A DNA stretch of 64,000 nt from an uncultured Saprospirales bacterium (GTDB lineage: Bacteria; Bacteroidota; Bacteroidia; Chitinophagales; Saprospiraceae), in the NCBI GenBank assembly GCA_937864265.1, contig CALMIR010000112.1, forward strand, positions 1 to 64,000, given 5' to 3'. Below the pieces are notes generated by a model, which was not told the DNA's origin, searched no databases, and saw only the letters and a program-made list of their open reading frames with translations. Both the position numbers and the translations under genes were made by a program. This document shows positions 36,816 through 46,060 of this stretch, in pieces (positions within the stretch are counted from its first letter, which is position 1; the number at the start of each line of letters is the position of its first letter).

Positions 36816-38312
36816 TTAATTCGCCTTTTTTCCGGGTAAAAAGCGGGCAAGTTTGTCTCTTTCCATCCAAAAAACAAGGAGGAAAAAGCACAACAACAGC
36901 ATGCTATTGACCGCAAACAAAAGCCACATATTGCCAATGAGCCAGGGCCTTAGCCACAGGCTGAGAAAATATATTATCAGACAAGAGAGGATGTAAACCG
37001 ACATTTTCCCAACGGGATAGTCGATGGGGTAATACTTTCTCCCGGTCAAATAGCTGGCCATAGCCATAAAAAAGTAGCAAGCCAATGCCGCCCAACCCGG
37101 GCCGTAATAACCCCAACGCGGAATCAGGTAGTAATTGAGCGCAAGGGTGATAATAGCCCCAATGGTAGCAATATAGCCCCCTATGGCCGTACGGTCGGCG
37201 AGCTTGTACCAGATCGAAAAATTGTAATACAATCCTAAAAACAAGTACGCCAACAATAGTAGCGGTACAACTCCCAGCCCCGCTCTAAAGTCCTTCCCAA
37301 TAAAATATTGGATAATATCGAGGTACAACAAAACCCCCAAAAACACTAAACTTCCAGCAATGGTAAAGGCCAGTGCTACTTGGGCATACAACTGCTTTTT
37401 ATCCGTACGTGCCGCATTTCTGAAAAAGAAAGGCTCTGCCGCATAATTAAAAGCCTGGGTAAAAAGACTCATCAGCACCGCAATTTTAGACGCCGCACTG
37501 AATATGCCCATCATGTTTTTGTTGTATTCCATATCATCTGATGCCAATTCTTTGATCATAGGAATGCCGATGAGTTGGTTGATCACTCCGGCTATACCGA
37601 CGATAACCAGAGGCCCGGCATAGACCAACATGCGTTTCAACAGCGCCATATCCACCGCCTGGCGCAATCGGAAATAGGCCGGTAACAACAGGAAAAAAAT
37701 CAGCAGACTAGCAATGCAATTGGAAACAAAAACATATAAAATGCTGTCCTCGGGACGGTAGAAATTTTCAAAACCCGCATACCCAGCTTGCGCTAACAGC
37801 GGGCAAAGTTCCAGAAAGAAAAAAACAAAAACAATATTGATGAGGATGTTCAGGGTTTTGAAAATAGCGAACCGAACAGGCTTGTTTTCCAGACGCAATC
37901 GCCCAAAAGGAATAGCGGCCAGCGCATCAAAAGCCATGATAAAGGCAAACCAGACCACATACTCCGGGTGCTGTGGATAACGCAATACATTCGCCAAGGG
38001 CTGGGCAAACACCACCAACACGAATGTCAACATCGCCGTTATGCCAAATAGCGCTGCTGTGGCGGTGCCAAAGCTCTTCCCTAGCATACCTTCTTCGCTA
38101 CCGTACCGAAAAAAAGCAGTTTCCAGCCGCCAGGTAAACAACACCATCAACAAAGCAGCCCAGGTATATAGGTCAGAGACCACGCCATACTCATCGGGTT
38201 GAAATACCCGGGTAAAGTAGGGCGTCAGAATAACGTAATTAAGCAAGCGGCTGAGGATACTACTAGTACCATAAATGGCCGTTTCCCCTGCCAGTTTTTT
38301 AAGCAATGACAA
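36816..38312 (-). CDS. Polysaccharide flippase (Wzx / Polysacc_synt, MOP superfamily)
   Basis: 498 residues with about 14 membrane helices. The start MSLLKKLAGETAIYG matches the common N-terminus of Bacteroidota members of this family, which supports the TTG codon at 38310-38312 as the start. MOP-family flippases move lipid-linked oligosaccharide units across the inner membrane for O-antigen or exopolysaccharide. There is no sugar-synthesis cluster around it, although a GT-C candidate lies about 600 bases away on the other strand. Confidence 0.85.
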   Translation of the reverse strand: MSLLKKLAGETAIYGTSSILSRLLNYVILTPYFTRVFQPDEYGVVSDLYTWAALLMVLFTWRLETAFFRYGSEEGMLGKSFGTATAALFGITAMLTFVLVVFAQPLANVLRYPQHPEYVVWFAFIMAFDALAAIPFGRLRLENKPVRFAIFKTLNILINIVFVFFFLELCPLLAQAGYAGFENFYRPEDSILYVFVSNCIASLLIFFLLLPAYFRLRQAVDMALLKRMLVYAGPLVIVGIAGVINQLIGIPMIKELASDDMEYNKNMMGIFSAASKIAVLMSLFTQAFNYAAEPFFFRNAARTDKKQLYAQVALAFTIAGSLVFLGVLLYLDIIQYFIGKDFRAGLGVVPLLLLAYLFLGLYYNFSIWYKLADRTAIGGYIATIGAIITLALNYYLIPRWGYYGPGWAALACYFFMAMASYLTGRKYYPIDYPVGKMSVYILSCLIIYFLSLWLRPWLIGNMWLLFAVNSMLLLCFFLLVFWMERDKLARFLPGKKAN

Positions 38313-38387
38313 AATACGTGGCGTTTGAAAAATGAGGCTGTAAGTTTAACAGAATTTTATAGCAGCTACTACAACATTGATTAAAAT

Positions 38388-38395
38388 TATTTTTG
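38388..38395 (+). promoter_or_regulatory. TAnnTTTG -7 element for the M42 peptidase gene
   Basis: TATTTTTG fits the -7 consensus and lies 47 bases before the ATG at 38443. There is no TTG at the ideal -33 spacing. It sits in the divergent spacer between the flippase and the peptidase genes. Confidence 0.3.
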
Positions 38396-38442
38396 CCCCA
38401 AAAAAATAGTGCTAATTTCACCCGTTGATAATAGTACGTACT

Positions 38443-39525
38443 ATGATTGATGTTGAATTACTGAAGACAATTTGCGAGACTCCCGGTGCCCCAGGATACG
38501 AACAGCGCGTCAGACGCCTAGTCGTTGAAAAGGTAAAACCTTTGGTCGATCACCTGGAAATAGACCCTATGGGCAATGTGATTGCTTTGAAAAAAGGGAA
38601 GCAGCATAAACGGGTGATGGTAGCTGCCCACATGGACGAAATTGGATTCATCGTAACACATATTGATGAAGACGGATTTTTGAGGTTCCATCCTTTAGGG
38701 GGCTTCGATGCCAAAACCCTCACCTCTCAGCGGGTTGTCGTGCACGGTAAAGAAGATATCATCGGTGTCATGGGGGTAAAACCCATCCATTTGATGAAAC
38801 CCGAAGAGCGCAGCAAAATGATACCCATCAGTGAATATTTCATTGATTTGGGTATGAAAAAAGAGGAAGTGGAAAAACTGGTAGCCATTGGCAATCCCAT
38901 TACCCGCGAGCGCCAATTGATCGAAATGGGCGATTGTGTTAATAGCAAATCACTAGACAATCGCGTTTCTGTTTTCATCTTATTGGAAGTATTAAAAGCG
39001 CTGAAAGACCGAGAAGTTCCCTATGATATTTACGGGGTATTCACCGTACAGGAAGAAGTAGGCATGAGGGGGGCGATGTCAGCAACCCACCGCATCAATC
39101 CAGACTTTGGATTTGGCCTCGATGTCACCATCGCTTTTGATGTACCTGGGGCATCATCGCATGAGTATGTGACCAAATTGGGCGAAGGGGCGGCCATTAA
39201 AATTTTGGATGGCTCTGTTCTTTCCGACTACCGCATGATCAATTTTTTGAAAGCGGTAGCCATTGAGAAAGCCATACCCTGGCAAGCAGAGATTCTTCCC
39301 AGCGGCGGTACAGATACAGCCGGTTTGCAGCGGTATGGCAAACACGGGGCTATCGCCGGGGCTATTTCCATTCCTTTACGGCACATCCATCAAACCATTG
39401 AAATGGCTCACAAATCAGACATTCAACACTGCATTGATTTGCTTAGAGAAAGCTTGCTTCAAATTCATCAATACAATTGGGCATTTGAGGGGATGGAATC
39501 CATCGGAAATGAACGCTATTTTTAA
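38443..39525 (+). CDS. M42-family glutamyl aminopeptidase/endoglucanase-like metallopeptidase
   Basis: 360 residues from ATG 38443; an in-frame TTG six codons earlier is less likely. The dimetal site of M42 enzymes is visible: AAHMDEIGF (His, Asp, catalytic Glu), SLDNRV (bridging Asp), TVQEEVGMRGA (catalytic and ligand Glu), GLDVTIAFDVP (Asp) and a late His in LRHIHQTIE. These form tetrahedral dodecameric aminopeptidases that degrade peptides in the cytoplasm. The pterin dehydratase gene follows 3 bases after the stop. Confidence 0.9.
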   Translation: MIDVELLKTICETPGAPGYEQRVRRLVVEKVKPLVDHLEIDPMGNVIALKKGKQHKRVMVAAHMDEIGFIVTHIDEDGFLRFHPLGGFDAKTLTSQRVVVHGKEDIIGVMGVKPIHLMKPEERSKMIPISEYFIDLGMKKEEVEKLVAIGNPITRERQLIEMGDCVNSKSLDNRVSVFILLEVLKALKDREVPYDIYGVFTVQEEVGMRGAMSATHRINPDFGFGLDVTIAFDVPGASSHEYVTKLGEGAAIKILDGSVLSDYRMINFLKAVAIEKAIPWQAEILPSGGTDTAGLQRYGKHGAIAGAISIPLRHIHQTIEMAHKSDIQHCIDLLRESLLQIHQYNWAFEGMESIGNERYF

Positions 39526-39528
39526 ATC

Positions 39529-39780
39529 ATGACTATGTGGCAGGAAAAAGACCAACAACTGGTAGCTGATTTTACTTTTACAGACTTCAAAGCAGCCTTT
39601 GCTTTTATGACCCAGGTAGCCTTGATAGCCGAAAAAATGGATCATCATCCGAATTGGCAAAACGTGTATAATAAGGTTTCTATTGCATTGAGCACCCACG
39701 ATGCGGGGGGAGTTGTTACAGAAAAAGACCGCTCCTTGGCAAAAGCCATCGATCGTGTTTACCAGCAGTACGGCAATTGA
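39529..39780 (+). CDS. 4a-hydroxytetrahydrobiopterin (pterin-4a-carbinolamine) dehydratase
   Basis: 83 residues; a second ATG at codon 3 is an alternative start. It carries the family active site: H39-H40-P41, W43 and the later THDAGG (H57, D58). It dehydrates the carbinolamine formed by aromatic amino acid hydroxylases, or in many bacteria supports molybdopterin or pterin metabolism. It starts 3 bases behind the M42 peptidase gene and is probably co-transcribed; no hydroxylase is nearby. Confidence 0.9.
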   Translation: MTMWQEKDQQLVADFTFTDFKAAFAFMTQVALIAEKMDHHPNWQNVYNKVSIALSTHDAGGVVTEKDRSLAKAIDRVYQQYGN

Positions 39781-39790
39781 TAACAGGCGT

Positions 39791-41338
39791 TTAGCGCAAA
39801 CTGGTTTTGGCGCCCACCATAATGGAAAAAGAATTGATGTGCTCTTGAATAGGCCCCAGACCGTCTCCAAAATAATAAAAAGAATATTGGTAATACGGTT
39901 GTATAAACAGACTCCATTGAGGTGAAATATAACGCTCCAGCCCCATACCGATGTTGGCTGAAATGAAAGCGTTTTCAGCAAAAGTTCCACCCTCCAACCA
40001 GCCCTTACCTTCATCCTTCAAATCTGCAAGAACACTATTTCTAGGAGGTTCGCTGCCCGGTACAGGCGGCGCCATAGGCAAAAAAGAAAATTCTTCCTCT
40101 TCCTTCACATCATAGAAAGCTTGAAAAGCAACATGCAAGGAGGCCCCTGTTAGCACATAAGCCCGCCAGCGATTATTATGGATAAAGTTGTACCGCACAT
40201 TCAAGGGAACATGAACCACACTGAGTTCTGCCGATTGCAAATGGGCGCTATTAATCCCTCTCTGTAAACCACCTTCTATAAATATGGCATCTAAGGGATA
40301 ATTACGAGCTGAATAATAGGCGCCTGACTCGAGCTCCCACCGATTGAAAGCCAAGCCCAATGTCAATCCTGCGCCATAACCAAATCCATTTCTACGGGTT
40401 GGTTCTTCAATTTTTTTCTCTTCATTAGAAGGCACCAAAACGGCAGTATAATCGAAGCTGCCAAACATACCCACCCTCAAGAAAGGCCTTTGTTTGAGCG
40501 ATTTAATCCTTTTGTCTTGCGCTGAAAGAGTAAACGGCTCTGGGTAGTTCAATTCCTCTAAATCCGTTAGCAACCATTTCAAATCAGCCATGGAGAATGT
40601 ATTCGAGGCAATGGCTTCGGTCGCGCTTTCCGTTTCGACAGGAATGGAGTTTTCAGTAGATGGAACTTCGCCTTGTCCAACTTCATTTTGATTAGCACTC
40701 AAAGCCCCATTTTCTTCCTTCTCCTGTACTGGAAAGGCAGTATTTTCCAGATTTCCTGTTCCCTGATGAGATATTTGCGTTGTTTTCTCTTTTGGCGTAA
40801 GGGAGCTTAAGTTTTTAGCACTAGCGAGATCATCAGATGGCAACTTTGAAATTTCTGCCGAATGAACGCCAGGTTCAATTTGTACGCCGATTTTCTGGTT
40901 AGAATTTTGCTCTGAATCTTTAAAAAAGGTAGGATCAGCAAGTTTGGTCTGAGCCATGGGCTCTTTAGTAACAAAAGGTTGTTTTTCCCGAGGCGTCCAA
41001 TGCCATAAAAACAATAACAGCATACTGACCAAGCCAATTTCTGTTAATTTGAGTTGCAGCACCTCTTTTGGCCAATAGAAAATCTCATTCAGTCGGTTTT
41101 CCAGCTTGCTCCAATGATTGGGTTGAGCAGGAGCTTCAAGTCGGTGCAATTTGTCGAAAACTACCTCATCCAGGCTTTTTTCTTGCTCCATAGGCTTACC
41201 CACAGGAATGCCGATATCGCCCAGTTCCTCGTCTAGCAATTGCTCCATTGCATCCCAGTGTTCCTCATTGAACGCAGGTTGCAAGCCTTCCAGCTTCTGC
41301 CTTATCTTCTCGTCAAATGGGTTAGTCTCCTTCTTCAT
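39791..41338 (-). CDS. Predicted anti-sigma-like protein fused to an outer-membrane beta-barrel domain
   Basis: 515 residues. The N-terminus contains an internal duplication: residues about 8-37 and 56-85 share KL..L..P....HW..(M/L)E..L(D/N)E. A single hydrophobic segment follows (about 99-114), then a low-complexity, Ser/Glu/Asn-rich linker (115-245) and a C-terminal domain (about 270-515) with the alternating aromatic strands of PF13568-like outer-membrane barrels, ending NSFSIMVGAKTSLR. It overlaps the upstream sigma-factor gene by 17 bases. A cytoplasmic sigma-binding head, inner-membrane helix and barrel in one chain is inferred from these parts. The barrel could instead fold as a periplasmic domain. 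Confidence 0.65.
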   Translation of the reverse strand: MKKETNPFDEKIRQKLEGLQPAFNEEHWDAMEQLLDEELGDIGIPVGKPMEQEKSLDEVVFDKLHRLEAPAQPNHWSKLENRLNEIFYWPKEVLQLKLTEIGLVSMLLLFLWHWTPREKQPFVTKEPMAQTKLADPTFFKDSEQNSNQKIGVQIEPGVHSAEISKLPSDDLASAKNLSSLTPKEKTTQISHQGTGNLENTAFPVQEKEENGALSANQNEVGQGEVPSTENSIPVETESATEAIASNTFSMADLKWLLTDLEELNYPEPFTLSAQDKRIKSLKQRPFLRVGMFGSFDYTAVLVPSNEEKKIEEPTRRNGFGYGAGLTLGLAFNRWELESGAYYSARNYPLDAIFIEGGLQRGINSAHLQSAELSVVHVPLNVRYNFIHNNRWRAYVLTGASLHVAFQAFYDVKEEEEFSFLPMAPPVPGSEPPRNSVLADLKDEGKGWLEGGTFAENAFISANIGMGLERYISPQWSLFIQPYYQYSFYYFGDGLGPIQEHINSFSIMVGAKTSLR

Positions 41339-41891
41339 AACCGTACAGTCTCGAACTCAATAGAGATTTTAATTTCAATCGTGCTTTAACCAAATTGGAT
41401 CGGGAGGTACTTTCGGTGATGTCAAGCATATCAGCAATTTCTTTATGCGAATAGCCTTCCATCACGTAGAGGTTGAACACCGCCCGGTAAGCCGGAGACA
41501 GTTGCTGAATGGCCTCTAGTATTTCTTGTTCTGTGCATTGGCTTATAGCATCCGCATCGTTGGTATGCAATTGATAAGCCTGTTCCAAATCTTCCGTGCG
41601 GCGGCGAATATTTTTTCTATAAAAATCAATGGCCGTATTCACCATAATCCGCCTAATCCATGCAGGCAGGGACGTCCCTGGCTGATATTTGTTGATATTG
41701 ACAAATACTTTGATGAAACCTTCGTGTAAAATATCAATGGCTTCGTTTTCGTCGTTGGCATAGCGCAGGCATACGCCCATCATCACGCTGTAGTGTTCTT
41801 CATACAGCATCTTCTGTGCCCAGCGATCGCGTCGGATGCAGGCTTTGATTAGTTCTTTCTCATCGTATTCCAACGGCAAAGCAATATCCAT
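41322..41891 (-). CDS. ECF-type RNA polymerase sigma factor
   Basis: 189 residues. Region 2 (about 15-90) shows ANDENEAIDILHEGF and PAWIRRIMVNTAIDFYR; region 4 (about 125-185) shows LSPAYRAVFNLYVMEGYSHK followed by a helix-turn-helix, EIADMLDITESTSRSNLVKA. There is no region 3, as expected for ECF factors. Its stop overlaps the start of the barrel-fusion gene, the usual place for an anti-sigma factor. It would direct polymerase to its own promoter set, which cannot be read here. Confidence 0.9.
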   Translation of the reverse strand: MDIALPLEYDEKELIKACIRRDRWAQKMLYEEHYSVMMGVCLRYANDENEAIDILHEGFIKVFVNINKYQPGTSLPAWIRRIMVNTAIDFYRKNIRRRTEDLEQAYQLHTNDADAISQCTEQEILEAIQQLSPAYRAVFNLYVMEGYSHKEIADMLDITESTSRSNLVKARLKLKSLLSSRLYGYEEGD

Positions 41892-41961
41892 CTCAGATCA
41901 AGTTTGCCAAGTTAAGCCAATTTGTCAAAATAGGAAAATATAGGGCGTTTAAGTAACACAG

Positions 41962-42075
41962 AAAAATTAAGTTTCCGATTTGTCCTTACCCTAGCGGGCT
42001 AAACGGTTCATTTTAAGTGTGTCCGCTAGGGTAAGGACTTTGATAAATCGGGAAGTAATTTTTTGTACACTACTA
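41962..42075. repeat. Interspersed palindromic repeat, copy A (MITE-like)
   Basis: A perfect 16-bp inverted repeat (41982-41997 with 42023-42038) with a 25-base loop is extended outward by further imperfect complementarity (ccgattt at 41975-41981 with aaatcgg at 42045-42051, and an outer aaatta/taattt pair). The 72 bases 42003-42074 recur at 58223-58309. It lies in the divergent spacer between the sigma factor and parC. No transposase gene is nearby. It may be a non-autonomous mobile repeat or a structured regulatory element. Confidence 0.8.
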
Positions 42076-42212
42076 AATAGATGAACGACCAGCACTTCTT
42101 GAATGCTGCGCAACAGAGAAAAGTTTTCTATTCCAAATCAGGCAATGATAAATTATATGTTTTTTTTGTTTTGAAATAAAAATTTTTGTTTTTAAAAGAG
42201 ATTTTAATTTTG

Positions 42213-42220
42213 TACCTTTG
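42213..42220 (+). promoter_or_regulatory. TAnnTTTG -7 element for parC
   Basis: TACCTTTG is an exact consensus match 25 bases before the parC ATG. A TTTTG lies upstream at 42184-42188, but the 24-base spacing is longer than the usual 19-21. The short A-rich leader (acacaaaa) has no Shine-Dalgarno sequence, as usual for the phylum. Confidence 0.5.
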
Positions 42221-42245
42221 AGCGAACACACTTCAGCACACAAAA

Positions 42246-44891
42246 ATGAACGAAGCAGGAAATAACAATTCCCCAAACGGACAAAACGGGCATATCATTA
42301 CCTTAAAGGGCATGTACAAGGATTACTTCTTGGACTATGCTTCCTATGTCATTTTGGAAAGGGCTGTCCCCACGATTGAAGATGGATTAAAGCCGGTGCA
42401 ACGGCGCATTTTGCATGCCATGCGCGAAATGCACGATGGGCGCTACCATAAAGTAGCCAATATCATCGGGCAAACCATGCAGTTTCACCCCCACGGCGAT
42501 GCTGCTATTGGGGAAGCGCTGGTTAATTTAGGCCAAAAAGACCTGCTTATTGACCCTCAAGGCAACTGGGGTGACCCCCGAACGGGTGATGATGCTGCGG
42601 CAGCGCGTTATATTGAAGCCCGGCTCACCAAATTCGCCTTAGACGTCGCTTTTAACCCACAGACAACCGAATGGCAAATGAGCTATGACGGCAGGAAAAA
42701 AGAGCCGATCAACTTGCCCATGAAATTTCCCCTTCTGTTGGCACAAGGCGCTGAAGGGATTGCGGTTGGTCTTTCGACCAAAATATTGCCCCACAATTTT
42801 GTAGAACTCATCAAAGCCTCAATCAAACTCCTACAAGGCAAAAAAGTAAAAATATACCCCGATTTTCAAAGTGGCGGTTCGATTGATGTGAGCGACTACA
42901 ACAGTGGCCGCCGAGGCGGAAAGGTGAAGGTGCGCGCCAGAATTGAGCAACTCGACAAAAAAATACTGGTTATTAAAGACCTGCCTTACGGCGTAACCAC
43001 CCTATCGCTGATTGAGAGCATACTCAAAGCCAATGATAAGGGCAAAATAAAGATCAAGAAAGTAGTGGACAATACGGCTCAGGACGTAGAAATCCAGGTA
43101 GAACTAGCGCCTGGTATTTCACCCGATGTCACCATGGATGCCCTCTATGCATTTACCTCTTGTGAAGTGTCCATTTCCCCCAACGCCTGTGTCATTATTG
43201 ACAACAAACCCCATTTCATGGGCGTGGAAGACATTCTGGAAATTTGTACCGAGCAAACCAAAGAATTGCTCCGGCAGGAACTGGAAATCCGCAAAGCCGA
43301 GTTGCTGGAAAAGCTGCATTTCGCCAGTTTGGAAAAAATATTCATCGAAAAACGGATATATCGCGATATAGAAGAATGCGAAACCTGGGAAGCCGTTCTG
43401 GCAACCATCGACACCGGCTTGAGGAAATATGTACGCGTACCATCTGAGGACGCTCTGCCAGGCGATGAGCGTTTGCTGTTGTTGCGAGATATTACCGAAG
43501 AAGACTTGATTCGCCTGACGGAAATCAAAATCAAACGCATTTCCAAATACAACACCTTCAAAGCGGATGAGTACATCGCCAATTTGGAAGAAGAACTGAA
43601 ACAGGTGCAACATCACCTGGATCACTTGGTGGAATATGCCATTGCCTATTATGAAGACCTATTGGAAAAATACGGCAAAGGCAAAACACGCCAAACTCAA
43701 ATTATGGAATTCGATAACATCGAAGCCACCCAGGTGGTCGCCAATAACGCCAAGCTTTATGTGAATCGCGCGGAAGGCTTCATCGGTACAGGTCTGAAAA
43801 AAGACGAGTTCGTTTGCGACTGTTCGGATATTGACGACATCATCGTTTTCCGAAAAGATGGCAAATTCCAAGTCAGCCGCATCGCCGATAAGGTATTTGT
43901 CGGCAAAGACATCCTGCACGTTGCCGTATGGAATAAAAACGACGAACGCACCACCTACAATTTGGCCTACCTCGATGCAGCTACCGGACGAGCGATGGCC
44001 AAGCGATTCAACGTAACGGCCATCACGCGCGACCGGGAATACGACCTCACTTCCGGCGCCCCCAATTCCAAAGTCTTGTATTTCACACCCAACCCAAATG
44101 GGGAGGCTGAGATAGTCAACGTACAACTCAGCCAAAGCAGCCGGGCCAAAATCAAAAATTTTGACTTCGACTTTGGAGAACTGGAAATCAAAGGGCGCAG
44201 TGCGAAGGGAAATATTCTGGCTCGTTATCCGGTTAGAAAAATCACCTTGAAAGAAGTTGGCAAGTCCACCCTTGGCGCTATGAAAATATGGATGGATGAG
44301 GTGAGTGGCCGCCTCAATGCGGATGGCAGAGGTAAGTATCTGGGTGCTTTCGATACAGGTGATAATTTGTTATTGGTTTTCAAAGACGGGACTTATGAAT
44401 TGGTCGAAATGGACATGAACCGCCGCTTCGATCCTGCTGAGTTGGTTCATATTGGCAAATTCAAACCCGACCAAATCATCAATGCCATCCATTTTGATGG
44501 AGAAAAAGGCTGGACAATGGTCAAGCGATTCGCCATAGAAACCAGTACGGTCAATCAAAAATTTTCCTTCCTTACCGACCATAAAGCCAGTAAATTGCTT
44601 TTTGCTTCGCTTGAAGATGCGCCAGTGGTTTCCTATTCGATGAAACTCAATTCAAAAAAAGTAGAAGGCACCCTGAATATCGCCGAATTTGTTGATGTGA
44701 AGGGCTGGAAAGCCAAAGGCAACAAACTGAGCGACCAAAAGCTCATGCAGGTTAAGTTAATTGAAAGTCCGAAAGAAGAAATATCCAATCAGGAAGCGGA
44801 AATCACAGAAGCTACCATCCCGGATAAATTCAAAACAGGCGATAGCATCGAATTTGATGTGGAGCCGAATGGGCAAGCAAAGCTGTTCTAA
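42246..44891 (+). CDS. parC: Topoisomerase IV subunit A (type IIA topoisomerase)
   Basis: 881 residues. The breakage-reunion domain starts YKDYFLDYASYVILERAVP; the DNA-linking tyrosine is Y122 in AARYIEARL. The tower and coiled-coil gate follow (about 350-490), and the C-terminal domain (about 500-830) is a blade-repeat propeller that lacks a clear GyrA box (QRRGGKG-like), which favours ParC over GyrA. The acidic end NGQAKLF is typical of Bacteroidota ParC. With ParE it decatenates daughter chromosomes; parE is not in the window. Confidence 0.87.
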   Translation: MNEAGNNNSPNGQNGHIITLKGMYKDYFLDYASYVILERAVPTIEDGLKPVQRRILHAMREMHDGRYHKVANIIGQTMQFHPHGDAAIGEALVNLGQKDLLIDPQGNWGDPRTGDDAAAARYIEARLTKFALDVAFNPQTTEWQMSYDGRKKEPINLPMKFPLLLAQGAEGIAVGLSTKILPHNFVELIKASIKLLQGKKVKIYPDFQSGGSIDVSDYNSGRRGGKVKVRARIEQLDKKILVIKDLPYGVTTLSLIESILKANDKGKIKIKKVVDNTAQDVEIQVELAPGISPDVTMDALYAFTSCEVSISPNACVIIDNKPHFMGVEDILEICTEQTKELLRQELEIRKAELLEKLHFASLEKIFIEKRIYRDIEECETWEAVLATIDTGLRKYVRVPSEDALPGDERLLLLRDITEEDLIRLTEIKIKRISKYNTFKADEYIANLEEELKQVQHHLDHLVEYAIAYYEDLLEKYGKGKTRQTQIMEFDNIEATQVVANNAKLYVNRAEGFIGTGLKKDEFVCDCSDIDDIIVFRKDGKFQVSRIADKVFVGKDILHVAVWNKNDERTTYNLAYLDAATGRAMAKRFNVTAITRDREYDLTSGAPNSKVLYFTPNPNGEAEIVNVQLSQSSRAKIKNFDFDFGELEIKGRSAKGNILARYPVRKITLKEVGKSTLGAMKIWMDEVSGRLNADGRGKYLGAFDTGDNLLLVFKDGTYELVEMDMNRRFDPAELVHIGKFKPDQIINAIHFDGEKGWTMVKRFAIETSTVNQKFSFLTDHKASKLLFASLEDAPVVSYSMKLNSKKVEGTLNIAEFVDVKGWKAKGNKLSDQKLMQVKLIESPKEEISNQEAEITEATIPDKFKTGDSIEFDVEPNGQAKLF

Positions 44892-44961
44892 GTTTCTGGA
44901 AACGATCTAAGCAATTGTCAACATCGTTTTCCCTAATTATTAACCTCATAAACCAAATACC

Positions 44962-46005
44962 ATGATCAACCAAGATCGTCTTTGGAAAGCCATCCTCGAG
45001 GATTTCTTTGTAGAAGCTGTTCAATTCTTTTTTAAAGATTTGTTTCTTCAGATCAACTGGCAACAAGGATATGAGGTCTTGGATAAAGAACTGCGCGAAA
45101 TTTTTCCCAATTCAGCTGAAAATGAACGCCGGGCAGATTTACTGGTCAAAGTTTTTTTGCAAGATGGAACGGAACAATGGATTCTTATTCATGTTGAAAT
45201 ACAAGGGTATAAGGACGACAATTTTGCCAAGCGGATGTTCACTTATTTTTACCGCCTCACAGACCGTTTTAATGTACCTATTGTTGCGCTGGCTCTTTTT
45301 ACAGATGCCGACAAAAATTGGTGTCCCGATCGTTATGAAGTAAGCTATGTTTCAACCCACCTAATTTATAAATATGCTACCTTCAAGTTGGCTCATTACC
45401 AAGCAGCGGATTTCGATATTATTCAAAACCCCTGGGCGATGGTCATGCAGTCAGCGTTAATCGGGCTAAAAAAACAATGGAAAGATGAAGCTTTACTTGA
45501 AGCAAAGGTCAATTTATACCGTAAACTTCGAGAAAAAGGCTATAATCAGGAACAAAGCAGGCACCTGTTACAGTTTATAAAATATTATGTTCGCTTTCAC
45601 AGAAAAGATTTTTTTCATAAATTTGAACATGTCATTCAATCCATTAACCAAGACAAACCGACGTCCATGGGAATTATTGAACTGGTAAAAGAACATCTCT
45701 TGCAAGAAGCCAAAGAACAAGGACTCGAACAAGGGCATGAACAAGGACTTGAACAAGGACTTGAACAAGGCGAACTAAAAAAAGCCATAACAGGCATTCG
45801 GAACATGACTAAATTGAATTTCGAAGCCGCTGTCATGGCCAGTATTCTTAATGTCCCTGAAGAATTTGTGCTCGAAATAAAACAACAATTGCTCCAAGAA
45901 CCACAAATTGTTGCCCGCTTGCAAGCAAGCCATTCTAACACGCAACAAATTGCACAGGAACTGGAAGTTCACCCACTTCTAGTAGCCGTGATAAAGGGCG
46001 AATGA
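44962..46005 (+). CDS. Rpn / transposase-like PD-(D/E)XK nuclease-fold protein
   Basis: 347 residues. The N-terminal 200 residues match the Rpn/YhgA-like and DUF4351-type family: RADLLVKVFL, then WILIHVEIQGYKD with the D-E-x-Q nuclease core and FAKRMFTYFYRL. A segment near residues 252-271 consists of five 4-residue EQG-x units encoded by 12-bp DNA repeats. The tail holds two short helical motifs resembling those after many Rpn domains. Rpn proteins promote recA-independent recombination in E. coli and often occur in many copies; here the gene stands alone between parC and the A2M gene. Confidence 0.83.
   Translation: MINQDRLWKAILEDFFVEAVQFFFKDLFLQINWQQGYEVLDKELREIFPNSAENERRADLLVKVFLQDGTEQWILIHVEIQGYKDDNFAKRMFTYFYRLTDRFNVPIVALALFTDADKNWCPDRYEVSYVSTHLIYKYATFKLAHYQAADFDIIQNPWAMVMQSALIGLKKQWKDEALLEAKVNLYRKLREKGYNQEQSRHLLQFIKYYVRFHRKDFFHKFEHVIQSINQDKPTSMGIIELVKEHLLQEAKEQGLEQGHEQGLEQGLEQGELKKAITGIRNMTKLNFEAAVMASILNVPEEFVLEIKQQLLQEPQIVARLQASHSNTQQIAQELEVHPLLVAVIKGE
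45715..45774 (+). repeat. Five in-frame 12-bp tandem repeats within the Rpn-like gene
   Basis: Units of 12 bases, each beginning gaacaagg, run five times from 45715 to 45774; units three and four are identical. They encode EQG plus one variable residue (L, H, L, L, E). Copy number could change by slippage without breaking the frame, altering the length of the linker between the nuclease fold and the C-terminal helices. Confidence 0.85.
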
Positions 46006-46010
46006 CCAGT

Positions 46011-46051
46011 GTGCTTGTGAGAATGCATTCCAACGAATGTTTTTCAAGCAC
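46011..46051. terminator. Possible bidirectional terminator between convergent genes
   Basis: gtgcttg (46011-46017) pairs with caagcac (46045-46051), with an inner cattc/gaatg stem (46026-46030 with 46035-46039). It lies in the 55-base gap between the convergent Rpn-like and A2M genes. The stem is interrupted and no clear external T-run follows, so the call is weak. Confidence 0.35.
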
Positions 46052-46060
46052 CTATACGGC

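Noticed and set aside
42246-44891. Annotation as DNA gyrase subunit A
   Set aside because: No clear GyrA box is seen in the C-terminal propeller, and the total length and ending fit Bacteroidota ParC. Gyrase cannot be fully excluded without a search.
44898-44932. Terminator after parC (ggaaacgat/atcgttttcc)
   Set aside because: The stem has a bulge and no T-run follows, so it is too weak to list as a feature.
45715-45774. CRISPR-like or minisatellite array
   Set aside because: Units are contiguous, 12 bases long, without spacers and within a coding frame.
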